Origin: Candidatus Woesearchaeota archaeon | GTDB lineage: Archaea; Nanobdellota; Nanobdellia; Woesearchaeales; WJKL01 | Length of the DNA: 17,946 nt | Assembly: GCA_019322455.1 (NCBI GenBank) | Contig: JAHWIT010000169.1 | Coordinates: forward strand, 1-17,946 | Reading direction: 5' to 3' | Shown: in pieces, positions 1 to 6,317 of the stretch | Position numbering within the stretch: position 1 is the stretch's first letter | Layout of the letters: every line of letters begins with the position of its first letter | Notes under the pieces: model-generated | The model's input: only the letters and a program-made list of their open reading frames with translations | What the model was told of the DNA's origin: nothing | Databases searched by the model: none | Translations under genes and position numbers: made by a program

Positions 1-40
1 AACCGCACCAAAATATAGTTAAGAAAGAATTATATAAATA

Positions 41-76
41 AGTGTAGTTCTAAAAACTACATTTGTTTAAATATAA
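41..76 (+). promoter_or_regulatory. Promoter with palindrome over the BRE/TATA region of the 98-1234 gene
   Basis: A 7-bp inverted repeat, TGTAGTT (43-49) and AACTACA (55-61), lies immediately upstream of an archaeal TATA box TTTAAATA (66-73). The TATA box begins 32 bases before the ATG at 98, so the transcript is probably leaderless. The stretch ATTTG-TTTAAATA closely matches ACTTG-TTTAAATA at 1693-1705. Read on the grid of the five-copy promoter module further right, the arms match only 4 of 6 bases each, so this is a relative rather than a clear member. Confidence 0.6.
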
Positions 77-97
77 AATAAATTATAATAATATAAA

Positions 98-1234
98 ATG
101 GTAGAAGAACTAACATTTGGAAAAAAAGGTTCAAAATTCGTTATTAAACAAAATATTCATTTAGATGATCTTTTAGAAGGAAAACCTATTGAAAGAAAAT
201 ATGAGCTTGTATTGTATAATACAGTTGCCCCATTAAATAGGATTGTTCGAGTAAGCTCTGAGGGTATTGTTTCTACTGATGAAGGGGTTCTTGAATCAGA
301 TTCTCATTCACGGATCATGGATAGAGATTTTTATAGGATAGCACCATTATATGGTTGGCTTACTGAAATAGATGATTGGAGAGTTTTATTAGGAATAGCA
401 GATAAAAAGTTTCTAAAAAAATATAAGGCAAAGCTCAAAGGAATATGGCTTAGATATGAAAGTACTAGAATTAAACGAGATTTCCAAAAGGCAGGTTTTC
501 AAAAGGGTTGCCAGCTATTGATTGATGATATGCTTAATTTATTGTTTGGCTCATACCAGTATATAAGCAGATTTATATCAATGGAAGATGCGAACTTACG
601 AGAACAAGCAAAAGACCAGATAAGAGGATTAGTTGAGACAGAAAAAAAACAACTGGAATCTGAAACAAAAAGTTTATCTAGCATGTATAAATCTGCTGAG
701 ATCGACAGAGAAATATGTGATAGAAAAGGCCAGCAACTAAAAGAAAGCTTACATTTACTAGAACTGTTTTCTAATTCATTTTTTAGTGAAGATCTAAAAT
801 TTTTTCATCTATGGAATACATATAAAATAGATTCAGAATATAGAAAAGCCACAAGGTCAGTAATTGGGTCAATAATTACAAGAAGAGATGTAATGGTTAG
901 AGGCATTAATGTTAAAGTTGGAAAAAAATGCAGGCTGTCGAAAAAAGAAATAGCAAGGCAAGTTATAGAAGCACTATATGGGAAAGGGTATTTTTTAGAA
1001 CATGCACTAACTGTAGATTTAAGAAGGATGGTAAAAGAAAAAAGGGAAGTTATTAGATTTGAAAAACTACGGAAGGATAGTTATTATTTTAGAGATTCCC
1101 GAATACCATTTTATGTTTTAGATAAAAATAGTGGAATAAGGGTTTATGGTATTTTAGATATGGATACAGAAAGTCTAAGTATAACTGAAGGGCAGTATTT
1201 TAATACTAAAGAAAAAGTTACGCATAAAATTTAA
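98..1234 (+). CDS. Unknown protein, 378 aa, central helical region
   Basis: I do not recognise this protein. The start at 98 is preferred because the TATA box at 66-73 is at the leaderless distance and there is no SD. No signal peptide or membrane segment is visible. The first 100 residues look mixed alpha/beta. Roughly residues 165-225 are highly charged and probably form a coiled coil. The C-terminal 130 residues contain a basic region and a short stretch with strand-like hydrophobic spacing. It stands alone: the next gene begins 60 bases downstream behind its own TATA-like sequence. The palindrome in its promoter suggests regulation. Base composition is the same AT-rich kind as its neighbours. 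Function cannot be assigned. Confidence 0.8.
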   Translation: MVEELTFGKKGSKFVIKQNIHLDDLLEGKPIERKYELVLYNTVAPLNRIVRVSSEGIVSTDEGVLESDSHSRIMDRDFYRIAPLYGWLTEIDDWRVLLGIADKKFLKKYKAKLKGIWLRYESTRIKRDFQKAGFQKGCQLLIDDMLNLLFGSYQYISRFISMEDANLREQAKDQIRGLVETEKKQLESETKSLSSMYKSAEIDREICDRKGQQLKESLHLLELFSNSFFSEDLKFFHLWNTYKIDSEYRKATRSVIGSIITRRDVMVRGINVKVGKKCRLSKKEIARQVIEALYGKGYFLEHALTVDLRRMVKEKREVIRFEKLRKDSYYFRDSRIPFYVLDKNSGIRVYGILDMDTESLSITEGQYFNTKEKVTHKI

Positions 1235-1263
1235 ATTTTTGCATATCTGTTTATAGAAAAAAA

Positions 1264-1270
1264 TATATAT
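1264..1270 (+). promoter_or_regulatory. TATA box of the 1295 gene
   Basis: TATATAT begins 31 bases upstream of the ATG at 1295, the spacing expected of a leaderless archaeal transcript. No SD lies between. A second candidate, TTTATAG at 1250, is 45 bases away and fits less well. No operator-like palindrome is present. Confidence 0.45.
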
Positions 1271-1294
1271 TTAATCCCCCTAGTAATATTTAAA

Positions 1295-1624
1295 ATGAAA
1301 CCTGTGAAATTTCACATTCAATTGGAAAAAGATATAGAGGCTAATGATGTGAAAGGCGAATTAGAGCGATTAGCTAGTGATATGCCTATTCAATTACGCC
1401 ATGACGACGTTCTGAATTGGCTTATAGGAACTACTAATCAGTTTACTTACGAAAAGCTATTTAGTACAATATTAGAATATGAAACTAAAGTTGCTCATAA
1501 TGTTAATGAAGGACCTTTTTTAACTGGTAAATGGGTTGAGAGAAAACCTGCACAAGTTCCTGCTGCGCTTAAAGATAAAGTAAAAGGTATTTATCTAAGT
1601 AAGACTGTACATTTAACTGATTAA
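1295..1624 (+). CDS. Unknown small protein, 109 aa
   Basis: A short single-domain soluble protein that I cannot place. The N-terminal strand (residues 2-10) is followed by a charged helix and a central segment rich in hydrophobic residues. No cysteine clusters, membrane segments or catalytic motifs are visible. It has no SD and its ATG sits at the leaderless distance from a TATATAT box. A 47-base T-rich stretch follows before the next promoter. It is flanked on both sides by genes with palindromic promoters, but its own promoter lacks one. Confidence 0.7.
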   Translation: MKPVKFHIQLEKDIEANDVKGELERLASDMPIQLRHDDVLNWLIGTTNQFTYEKLFSTILEYETKVAHNVNEGPFLTGKWVERKPAQVPAALKDKVKGIYLSKTVHLTD

Positions 1625-1670
1625 AGATCATAGTTATTTCCTTTTATTAAAAAATTTAAAAATTTTATTT

Positions 1671-1705
1671 AAGTTGTAGTTTTTTGAACAACACTTGTTT
1701 AAATA
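1671..1705 (+). promoter_or_regulatory. Palindromic promoter of the 1732 operon, related to the five-copy module
   Basis: GTTGTA (1673-1678), an 8-base spacer, AACAAC (1687-1692), 5 bases (ACTTG), then the TATA box TTTAAAT (1698-1704). The arm sequence, the 8-base spacer and the 5-base gap to the TATA box all equal those of the promoter module repeated from 4565 to 10395. The downstream TTACT element of that module is missing. The ATG at 1732 is 34 bases from the start of the TATA box, so the transcript is leaderless or nearly so. Confidence 0.65.
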
Positions 1706-1731
1706 ATTTTAAAATAATTTTATATAGTAAA

Positions 1732-2391
1732 ATGTCAGAAAGAATATCTGCACCAGACGGATTTGAGGATAAGATAAATGAAGCTCTAAAGAATAAAGAG
1801 CCGTGTCCTGCACAAGTAGAACATCCATTGCATGATGGAGAAACAATGGCTGTTTACTGTGATATAGGGTTAATTGTTAATTGCGAGCATAAAGGGCCAA
1901 GAAGAAGATTTTATGAAGGGGATTTATGTGAAGTTAATGAGCACTATACATGCCTTTATAATCCAGGGGGAGAGGATAAACAACCTCCTGAACAAAAATT
2001 AAGGAGATACAAAAGCACATTCTGCTTGGCTGGCTTAACTGAAGAAGAATTAAAAAAATATTTTGGTGTAAAAAGCTTTGAAGAATATATTTCTTTAAGA
2101 GTATTAAATTTTATAAGAGTACATGCTGAAGAAATAGTAAAGCAGGCAATAGAAGATGATGAAGCAGAAGTACCTAAGGCTCCTCTTTTTGATGATTTTA
2201 TGAATGAATTAGAAAAAGAATGCGGAGAAGAGCATAAAAAAATATATCAACGCTGCAGAAATATATTTTATCGTTCATCGCTTCCTAATTTAATGGAAAT
2301 AGTGCCTCCAAAAATTGAAGAAGGAAGGAATAGAGCATTGTTTAATTATTATAAGGAATTTATGAAGGATGATGAAAAAAATGACAAATGA
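1732..2391 (+). CDS. Unknown Cys-rich protein, probable metal binder, 219 aa
   Basis: The frame is open from a TTG at 1684, but that codon lies inside the promoter palindrome, so the ATG at 1732 (34 bases from the TATA box) is the credible start. The N-terminal third has four regularly placed cysteines, C43-x7-C51-x14-C66-x7-C74, with H53 and H71 nearby, which suggests a zinc site; two further cysteines (C25 and one near residue 97) flank it. The rest is helical and acidic, including a run of acidic residues around 145-155. No known family was recognised. It is the first gene of an operon and overlaps the next reading frame. Confidence 0.75.
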   Translation: MSERISAPDGFEDKINEALKNKEPCPAQVEHPLHDGETMAVYCDIGLIVNCEHKGPRRRFYEGDLCEVNEHYTCLYNPGGEDKQPPEQKLRRYKSTFCLAGLTEEELKKYFGVKSFEEYISLRVLNFIRVHAEEIVKQAIEDDEAEVPKAPLFDDFMNELEKECGEEHKKIYQRCRNIFYRSSLPNLMEIVPPKIEEGRNRALFNYYKEFMKDDEKNDK

Positions 2392-2998
2392 ATCAGAACC
2401 TTTAGAAAGGTTATTGGAAAGGGTAAGTAATGCTGAGAGAAAAGAATCTGTATATGTTTGTGTTTTTGTTGAAGAAGGAAGTTATGATGAAGTTTCTAAA
2501 CTTGCAGAAAAATATGGTGTTTTAGGGCATAGTTTTGACAAGAAGCATGTTTATCTAAGAGCAAAAAATAGAAGAAAAGCAAAAGGATTATTGAAAAAAG
2601 TTTTGAATGAGAAAAAACCAATTGAAGGTGTTAAGGGAGCATATGTCAATACAATATCTTCTCCTGCTCCAGGATTAGACCTTGATATGCATAGATTTAG
2701 ACTGGAGAGTTCTGTTGATCATTCTAAAGAATGGCCTAGATATGTTGGGTTTTATGATGCAGTAATTGAATGCGGAAAGATTGATGAGATGGTTGAAAAG
2801 CTCAAAGAGTTTGGAGCAGTAAGACACAAAAAAGAGCCATGGAGTATAGACATGGCTTCAGTAAGGCCTCATAGCAGAGAACACTTAAAGAGATTAGTTG
2901 AATACAGGCAGGATGAAATTAACTCCGGGATTCATCATATGTGTTACAGTGGAAGAATATATTTGTGTGGAAAAAATGAAAGAAGAAAAAACTCCTAA
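2381..2998 (+). CDS. Unknown soluble protein, about 205 aa
   Basis: The start is uncertain: ATGs occur at 2369, 2372 and 2381. I chose 2381 because AAGGATGATG lies just upstream as a weak SD, but the longer form (209 aa) is equally readable. The start overlaps the end of the previous gene, indicating translational coupling. The protein seems to contain two similar alpha/beta halves: a strand (residues 19-27) followed by a helix and a strand, and again near residues 120-150 (strand, then a helix with VEKLKEFG). That resembles a pair of small ferredoxin-like folds, but I cannot confirm it. No catalytic motif is visible. It overlaps the next gene by 23 bases. Confidence 0.7.
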   Translation: MTNESEPLERLLERVSNAERKESVYVCVFVEEGSYDEVSKLAEKYGVLGHSFDKKHVYLRAKNRRKAKGLLKKVLNEKKPIEGVKGAYVNTISSPAPGLDLDMHRFRLESSVDHSKEWPRYVGFYDAVIECGKIDEMVEKLKEFGAVRHKKEPWSIDMASVRPHSREHLKRLVEYRQDEINSGIHHMCYSGRIYLCGKNERRKNS

Positions 2999-3200
2999 AA
3001 AGGATAATCAAAGTAATGAAGATGATTTGTTAACATTACTTAAGGTAGTCAAAAGAAAAGTAGAACCTGGAGAGGATCTTACTTGTTTAGTTTGTAAGGA
3101 AAAAATATCTGAAGAAGTTTTAGAACATACCTTTTTTGGAAAGCCTTATTGTTCAAAGAAGTGTTTTGAAGAAGTATATTATGGATATTTATATGGGTAA
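2976..3200 (+). CDS. Small zinc-finger protein (TRASH/YHS-like), 74 aa
   Basis: The frame is open from 2898, but the ATG at 2976 is preferred: it gives a 23-base overlap typical of this operon and a hydrophilic N-terminus. After a charged leader of about 34 residues comes C37-x2-C40-x18-C59-x3-C63 with the sequence YCSKKC at the second pair. That arrangement is typical of treble-clef TRASH/YHS/MYM-type metal-binding fingers, which in archaea often bind metal or mediate protein contacts. It is last in the 1732-3200 operon, and its stop codon directly abuts the stop of the convergent PP-loop gene. Confidence 0.7.
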   Translation: MKEEKTPKKDNQSNEDDLLTLLKVVKRKVEPGEDLTCLVCKEKISEEVLEHTFFGKPYCSKKCFEEVYYGYLYG

Positions 3201-4169
3201 TTAATTAATCAAATATTTTCTTGCTTTTTCTTTTGGAATTTGTTTTGCAATGATGTTTTTGGATAATTTGTTTTTTCCGTATTTGACTAGAACTTTTTTA
3301 TCTTCTGCATCTGAATAGGTTGCTGTTAATTTTGCTGCGAATTCAATGTCTTTGCCTTGAAGAATTGTTATTGGACTTCCGATATCAGGAACTTCAAAGA
3401 CATAATCTGATTTTGATTTTAATTTCATTAATTTTTCATTGTCTTGCTGATTTCTGCCAACGATTATCTTTGAGTTATTGAATCTGAAATGTCTTCCAAA
3501 TTTCAAAAGATGAAGATCATTTGTTTGTATTCTTTTTTTGTGTTTGAAAATGTCTCTTAACTTGTTTGCAAATTCTTTGTTTGTTAATCTGCAGCCAGAG
3601 CCTCCGCACATAAATCCATCAATCTTGTATTTTTTAGCTAAATCTAGTTGAGAAATTCTTTTTCTTCCTTTAAATTTAAGCAGTTTTGTTCTATCTATCC
3701 AGGCTTTTTTTTCTGCCTCTGTTTCAGGCATTAATCCTGCACATAACGGCCTTACTAATTTTCCTTTTAATCCTGCTTCTTTTTCTATTAACATCAATGT
3801 TCTGTAATGCTGGGACATAGGTCTTTGTCCAAGAACTTCTCCTGTAATAATAAATTTAGCTTTAATTTTTTTTGCATATTGTTTTGCTTTTTTAAAAATA
3901 AAGATTTTGCAATCAATGCATGGATTAATTCCTTTTCCATAACCATGTTTTGGGTGCCTAATTAATTTGAGATAATCTTTTCCTTTATCCATTAGTTTAA
4001 TTGGAACTTTTAGTTTTTTAGCCAATTCTACAATAGAACATCCTTTTCCAATGCAAGTGCAGAATGGACTAACAAAATTCAATGCAATTACTTCAATTCC
4101 CTGCTCCTGCACTAATTTTATAGCCAAAGCAGAATCCAATCCTCCTGAAAATAAAGATAATGCCTTCAT
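3201..4169 (-). CDS. PP-loop ATPase with C-terminal NFACT-R (DUF814)-like domain, probable tRNA thiolation enzyme
   Basis: The N-terminal PP-loop motif SGGLDS (residues 8-13) marks an ATP-pyrophosphatase that adenylates its substrate, as in ThiI/MnmA-type tRNA thiolases. Cysteine motifs follow: FCTCIGKGC (36-44), CIDC (84-87) and a CGGSGC near residue 188, which may carry sulfur or bind metal. The text around residues 80-120 (GINPCIDCKIF, then ITGEVLGQRPMSQ) is characteristic of archaeal and bacterial ThiI-like proteins. The C-terminal 100 residues (FGRHFRFN, IIVGRNQQDNE) resemble the RNA-binding NFACT-R/DUF814 domain. The expected role is sulfur transfer to tRNA in the cytoplasm. It converges on the gene to its left; its stop abuts that gene's stop. 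The exact modified base cannot be told from sequence. Confidence 0.85.
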   Translation of the reverse strand: MKALSLFSGGLDSALAIKLVQEQGIEVIALNFVSPFCTCIGKGCSIVELAKKLKVPIKLMDKGKDYLKLIRHPKHGYGKGINPCIDCKIFIFKKAKQYAKKIKAKFIITGEVLGQRPMSQHYRTLMLIEKEAGLKGKLVRPLCAGLMPETEAEKKAWIDRTKLLKFKGRKRISQLDLAKKYKIDGFMCGGSGCRLTNKEFANKLRDIFKHKKRIQTNDLHLLKFGRHFRFNNSKIIVGRNQQDNEKLMKLKSKSDYVFEVPDIGSPITILQGKDIEFAAKLTATYSDAEDKKVLVKYGKNKLSKNIIAKQIPKEKARKYLIN

Positions 4170-4190
4170 ATTTCAGAAAGATAATAAGGA

Positions 4191-4199
4191 GTATATTAA
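4191..4199 (-). promoter_or_regulatory. TATA box of the PP-loop gene
   Basis: On the minus strand the sequence reads TTAATATAC, centred 26 bases upstream of the ATG at 4169, with no SD between. This fits a leaderless archaeal transcript. No inverted repeat of the GTTGTA type is present, so this gene is outside the shared regulon. Confidence 0.5.
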
Positions 4200-4219
4200 G
4201 GTTTGGAAAATCCACCAGC

Positions 4220-4226
4220 TTTATTA
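4220..4226 (+). promoter_or_regulatory. TATA box of the 4252 gene
   Basis: TTTATTA starts 32 bases before the ATG at 4252; no SD is present, which again suggests a leaderless transcript. It is divergent from the PP-loop promoter and the two TATA boxes are about 25 bases apart. Confidence 0.4.
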
Positions 4227-4251
4227 AGTTCTTCCTTTTAATTATGTTAAA

Positions 4252-4566
4252 ATGCCATATGATAGAAGAAAAACAGGAGTTGAAAAAATAGTGCAATTAG
4301 ATTCTCTTATAGAGGGATATAGATTAAATCATCCATTTCCTGTAACTATTAAAGTTCATCCAAGGGCTTATGAAGCTATATATAATGATGGAATTGTTTT
4401 CTTAAATGCAATTGGTCCTGATCAAGATAGTGCTATAAATAATTTTAAGCTGAAGATTATTCAATTATATGAACAATATAAAGGAATGGAAGAAGAAGGA
4501 AAAGAGATTGATGATAATTTTATTAATGAATGGGGATTTTTGGATGGAATTGTTATAAAGGACTGA
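4252..4566 (+). CDS. Unknown small protein, 104 aa
   Basis: A small soluble protein with an alpha/beta look: a basic N-terminus, a strand near VTIKVHP, then two short strands around the DG-IVFLNAIG segment, and a long helix (roughly residues 61-80). This order weakly recalls HicB-like domains, a strand hairpin followed by a helix, but the similarity is too faint to call, and no HicA-like partner lies beside it. The start at 4252 fits the leaderless distance from TTTATTA. It is divergent from the PP-loop gene. The first copy of the shared promoter module begins at its last codons (its left arm overlaps the stop at 4564-4566). Confidence 0.7.
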   Translation: MPYDRRKTGVEKIVQLDSLIEGYRLNHPFPVTIKVHPRAYEAIYNDGIVFLNAIGPDQDSAINNFKLKIIQLYEQYKGMEEEGKEIDDNFINEWGFLDGIVIKD

Positions 4567-4608
4567 TGTGATTACTGCTACAACAGAGGTTTATATTATC
4601 TACTTACT
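4565..4608 (+). promoter_or_regulatory. Shared promoter module, copy 1
   Basis: Degenerate left arm GATGTG (4565-4570, 4 of 6 matches to GTTGTA), 8-base spacer, TACAAC (4579-4584), 5 bases (AGAGG), TATA box TTTATAT (4590-4596), 7 bases, TTACT (4604-4608). All spacings are identical to the other four copies. The TATA box begins 30 bases before an ATG at 4620, so this copy would drive a leaderless transcript of the 32-aa ORF. The left arm overlaps the stop codon of the preceding gene, which may explain its degeneracy. Confidence 0.8.
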
Positions 4609-4619
4609 TAATAACTAAT

Positions 4620-4718
4620 ATGATAAAACGATTTGATGATCATAATAATATTAAGGAAAGTTATATGACTGTTGTTTTTTCAAACAAAAACTTTTTCTTG
4701 ACTTTTAAAGCATCTTAG
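4620..4718 (+). CDS. Candidate 32-aa leaderless small protein
   Basis: An uninterrupted reading frame of 32 codons from ATG 4620 to TAG 4716-4718. The ATG lies exactly at the leaderless distance (30 bases) from the TATA box of shared promoter copy 1. Nothing else in the 4609-4719 interval could be the target of that promoter. The product starts MIKRFDDHNN and has a charged first half and a hydrophobic/aromatic second half (VVFSNKNFFLTF), so it could be a peptide that touches membrane or a partner. The stop codon is one base before the left arm of promoter copy 2, a packing similar to copies 4 and 5, which overlap preceding stops. No family can be assigned, and it is too short to prove coding from sequence alone. 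Confidence 0.5.
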   Translation: MIKRFDDHNNIKESYMTVVFSNKNFFLTFKAS

Positions 4719-4719
4719 T

Positions 4720-4763
4720 GTTGTATTTTGTGCTACAACTCATGTTTATATCTTTCTCTTACT
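4720..4763 (+). promoter_or_regulatory. Shared promoter module, copy 2 (drives the 4946 operon)
   Basis: GTTGTA (4720-4725), 8 bases, TACAAC (4734-4739), 5 bases (TCATG), TTTATAT (4745-4751), 7 bases, TTACT (4759-4763). Both arms are perfect. From the TATA position, transcription should begin near 4772-4776, giving a leader of about 170 bases before the ATG at 4946, unlike the leaderless neighbours. Confidence 0.8.
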
Positions 4764-4798
4764 AATTAAGATTCTATAATTGTTATAAACTAACAATA

Positions 4799-4945
4799 GG
4801 AGCCGGGAATCCTTGAGATTCCCTGGCCTCCATACTTATAATAAGGTGCTTAAAAATCAAAGATTTTTGGCACCTTTAACAACAAAATCAAGATTTTGAG
4901 GTTACAAACAAGTTTGTAACAATTAAAATTTTAAAGGTGATGAAT
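4799..4945 (+). promoter_or_regulatory. Structured 5' leader with four hairpins and a possible SD-sequestering switch
   Basis: Four successive inverted repeats fill the leader. P1: GGGAATC (4805-4811) with GATTCCC (4817-4823), extended by GGAG/CTCC and CC/GG pairs with single-base bulges to 4799-4831. P2: AAGGTGC (4843-4849) with GCACCTT (4870-4876), and inside it AAAAATC (4852-4858) with GATTTTT (4862-4868). P3: CAAAATC (4883-4889) with GATTTTG (4892-4898). P4: GTTACAAAC (4901-4909) with GTTTGTAAC (4912-4920). CACCTTTAA at 4871-4879 is perfectly complementary over 9 bases to TTAAAGGTG at 4931-4939, which contains the SD of the 4946 gene. P2 and SD pairing are mutually exclusive, as in a translational riboswitch or thermosensor. 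It matches no riboswitch class I know. P4 could instead be a DNA operator. Confidence 0.6.
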
Positions 4946-5827
4946 ATGCTAGAAAAAAATGATATTACAATTGGAGATGTGAGAAGATATAGAAGCCTTG
5001 CAGTTGCTCCGATATATGCCAGAAGAAATTTTATTGACAAAGACAGTTTTATGGAAAGAGTAATAATGCTTAATGATGCAATGCGAAAAACTGGAACTTT
5101 TTCTATCAGAGGAGTTTCAGTTAATCAATTGCTTGTTAAAAATGATTTGGAAAATAAGGTTTTGATTGTTGGGGGCATGACTCTTGAAGGAGCAGGCCTT
5201 CAAAAAAGGTATTCAAAATTTCCTTTTTTAATAAGACCTCATTCTCATGTTTATCTTCCTGTAAATTGTGCAGAAGAAAAAGAGCCTCATACAGGAGGAC
5301 ATTATGGTATGAATACAACTATTGTAATGCCTTCTTTAAGAGCAGGTGATGTTGAACAGCATGATGCTTGGAGGGATATAATGAATACTACAACTTTTCT
5401 TGGAAGAATGAATCCAACAAGAAGTTACTGCTATGCTGACAGGCATGCAAATGTTGAAGATTATATTGAAGCAATAGGAGCAAAACCAAGAGATGGACAG
5501 GTTGGCATTGTTGCTGGTATAAAGGATGGAGAAAGAACAATCTTTTATACAGATTTCTTTGGCCATCATGCTTTGTTAGAAGATGTTTATTCAAAACTAG
5601 CAAAATCATTTGGAATTGTTGCAAGGGTTCATGAAGGAGATGCTGAAGATATAGGAAAGGATAATCTTGTTTCATTCTTAAGGAATATGGAGACTATGCG
5701 AGGAGGAAAAAGGAATGACTATGAAGGAGAAGGAGATCTATATTTAATCCAAAATCCAGTTGTTGGAACTGCTTTAGCTTATGAGAATGATCCTGTCCAG
5801 GTTACTATGAGGCAAAAGGTTGAATAA
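4946..5827 (+). CDS. ARPP-1-like domain protein, 293 aa
   Basis: The N-terminal 110 residues carry features I associate with the ARPP-1 domain (ARG and rhodanese-phosphatase-superfamily-associated protein): LAVAPIY (18-24), an L-x-N-x-L-x-N stretch, VLIVGGMTLEGAGLQKR (72-88) and LPVNCAEE (104-111), matching the family pattern of a G-rich turn, a Q-x-R and PV-x-C-x-E. That family has been linked by gene context to ADP-ribosyl glycohydrolases and conflict systems; its biochemistry is not settled. The C-terminal part (residues 150-293) also looks all-beta/mixed and includes several His and Asp residues. GTG 4937 and ATG 4940 are in frame, but the SD AAAGGTGAT (4933-4941) is correctly spaced only for ATG 4946. 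It heads a tight operon and has a long structured leader. The family call is from memory of the pattern and needs a profile search. Confidence 0.6.
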   Translation: MLEKNDITIGDVRRYRSLAVAPIYARRNFIDKDSFMERVIMLNDAMRKTGTFSIRGVSVNQLLVKNDLENKVLIVGGMTLEGAGLQKRYSKFPFLIRPHSHVYLPVNCAEEKEPHTGGHYGMNTTIVMPSLRAGDVEQHDAWRDIMNTTTFLGRMNPTRSYCYADRHANVEDYIEAIGAKPRDGQVGIVAGIKDGERTIFYTDFFGHHALLEDVYSKLAKSFGIVARVHEGDAEDIGKDNLVSFLRNMETMRGGKRNDYEGEGDLYLIQNPVVGTALAYENDPVQVTMRQKVE

Positions 5828-5839
5828 GGGGTGAAAAAA

Positions 5840-6316
5840 ATGACTGAATTGGAAAAGGCTCCTCATTTTGAACCATGCCCTCAAGAAGGAGACCCGGATT
5901 TTGAAGAATTCAAAACAGAAATTGATTTTGAATGTGAAAATGTGATGGAGAGCATCAGGCAGAAAAACATAAATGAAGAAGCTGTTAAAAATCATATATA
6001 TAAATCTTTGAAAGAGATAAAAGAATCATATATACAAAAACTTTCAGAAAAAGATATCAAGCTTTACAAAGTAGGAGTAGTTGAAAACTTTGTTTATGGA
6101 AAAGGAAAAGATCCAAAATATTTTAATTATTTCTATGTTTTTGCAGAGAAAAAAGACGGAATAGAAAAGAAGGTAAATGAATTTTTTCAGAAAAAAAACC
6201 GTAAAGAGGTATTGACAATAATAAAACAGGATTCTATGCAGTTTACTGATCTTATTCATTTAGGATATGATGTAACAAGTATTGAGCAAGTTAATATCAA
6301 ACATAATTACAATTAA
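5840..6316 (+). CDS. Unknown protein, 158 aa, paralogue A of a tandem pair
   Basis: The start at ATG 5840 is set by the strong SD GGGGTGA (5828-5834) with a 5-base spacer; the upstream GTG at 5831 is part of that SD. The N-terminal third is acidic. A helix (residues 35-70) is followed by a domain shared with the next gene: LS....KLYKVGV (residues 69-80), FYVF (98-101), an acidic/basic helix, and IEQVNIK (148-154). No catalytic residues are evident. The 12-base gap to the ARPP-1-like gene and the 1-base gap to its paralogue show it is co-translated with them. The function is unknown. Confidence 0.75.
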   Translation: MTELEKAPHFEPCPQEGDPDFEEFKTEIDFECENVMESIRQKNINEEAVKNHIYKSLKEIKESYIQKLSEKDIKLYKVGVVENFVYGKGKDPKYFNYFYVFAEKKDGIEKKVNEFFQKKNRKEVLTIIKQDSMQFTDLIHLGYDVTSIEQVNIKHNYN

Positions 6317-6317
6317 A

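Noticed and set aside
2898..2975. Longer zinc-finger protein starting at 2898
   Set aside because: It would overlap the previous gene by about 100 bases; the ATG at 2976 gives the short overlap typical of this operon.
4252..4566. HicB antitoxin call for the 104-aa protein
   Set aside because: Only the general strand-strand-helix order fits, key residues cannot be matched, and no HicA-like toxin adjoins it.
4843..4920. Hairpins read as an intrinsic terminator of the 32-aa ORF transcript
   Set aside because: No T-tract follows any of the hairpins, and the promoter copy 2 lies upstream of them, so they belong to the leader of the 4946 gene.
4937..5827. Thymidylate synthase ThyX-like or other enzyme call for the ARPP-1-like gene
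   Set aside because: No RHR motif or flavin/nucleotide site is visible; the G-rich turn and PV-x-C-x-E pattern fit ARPP-1 better.
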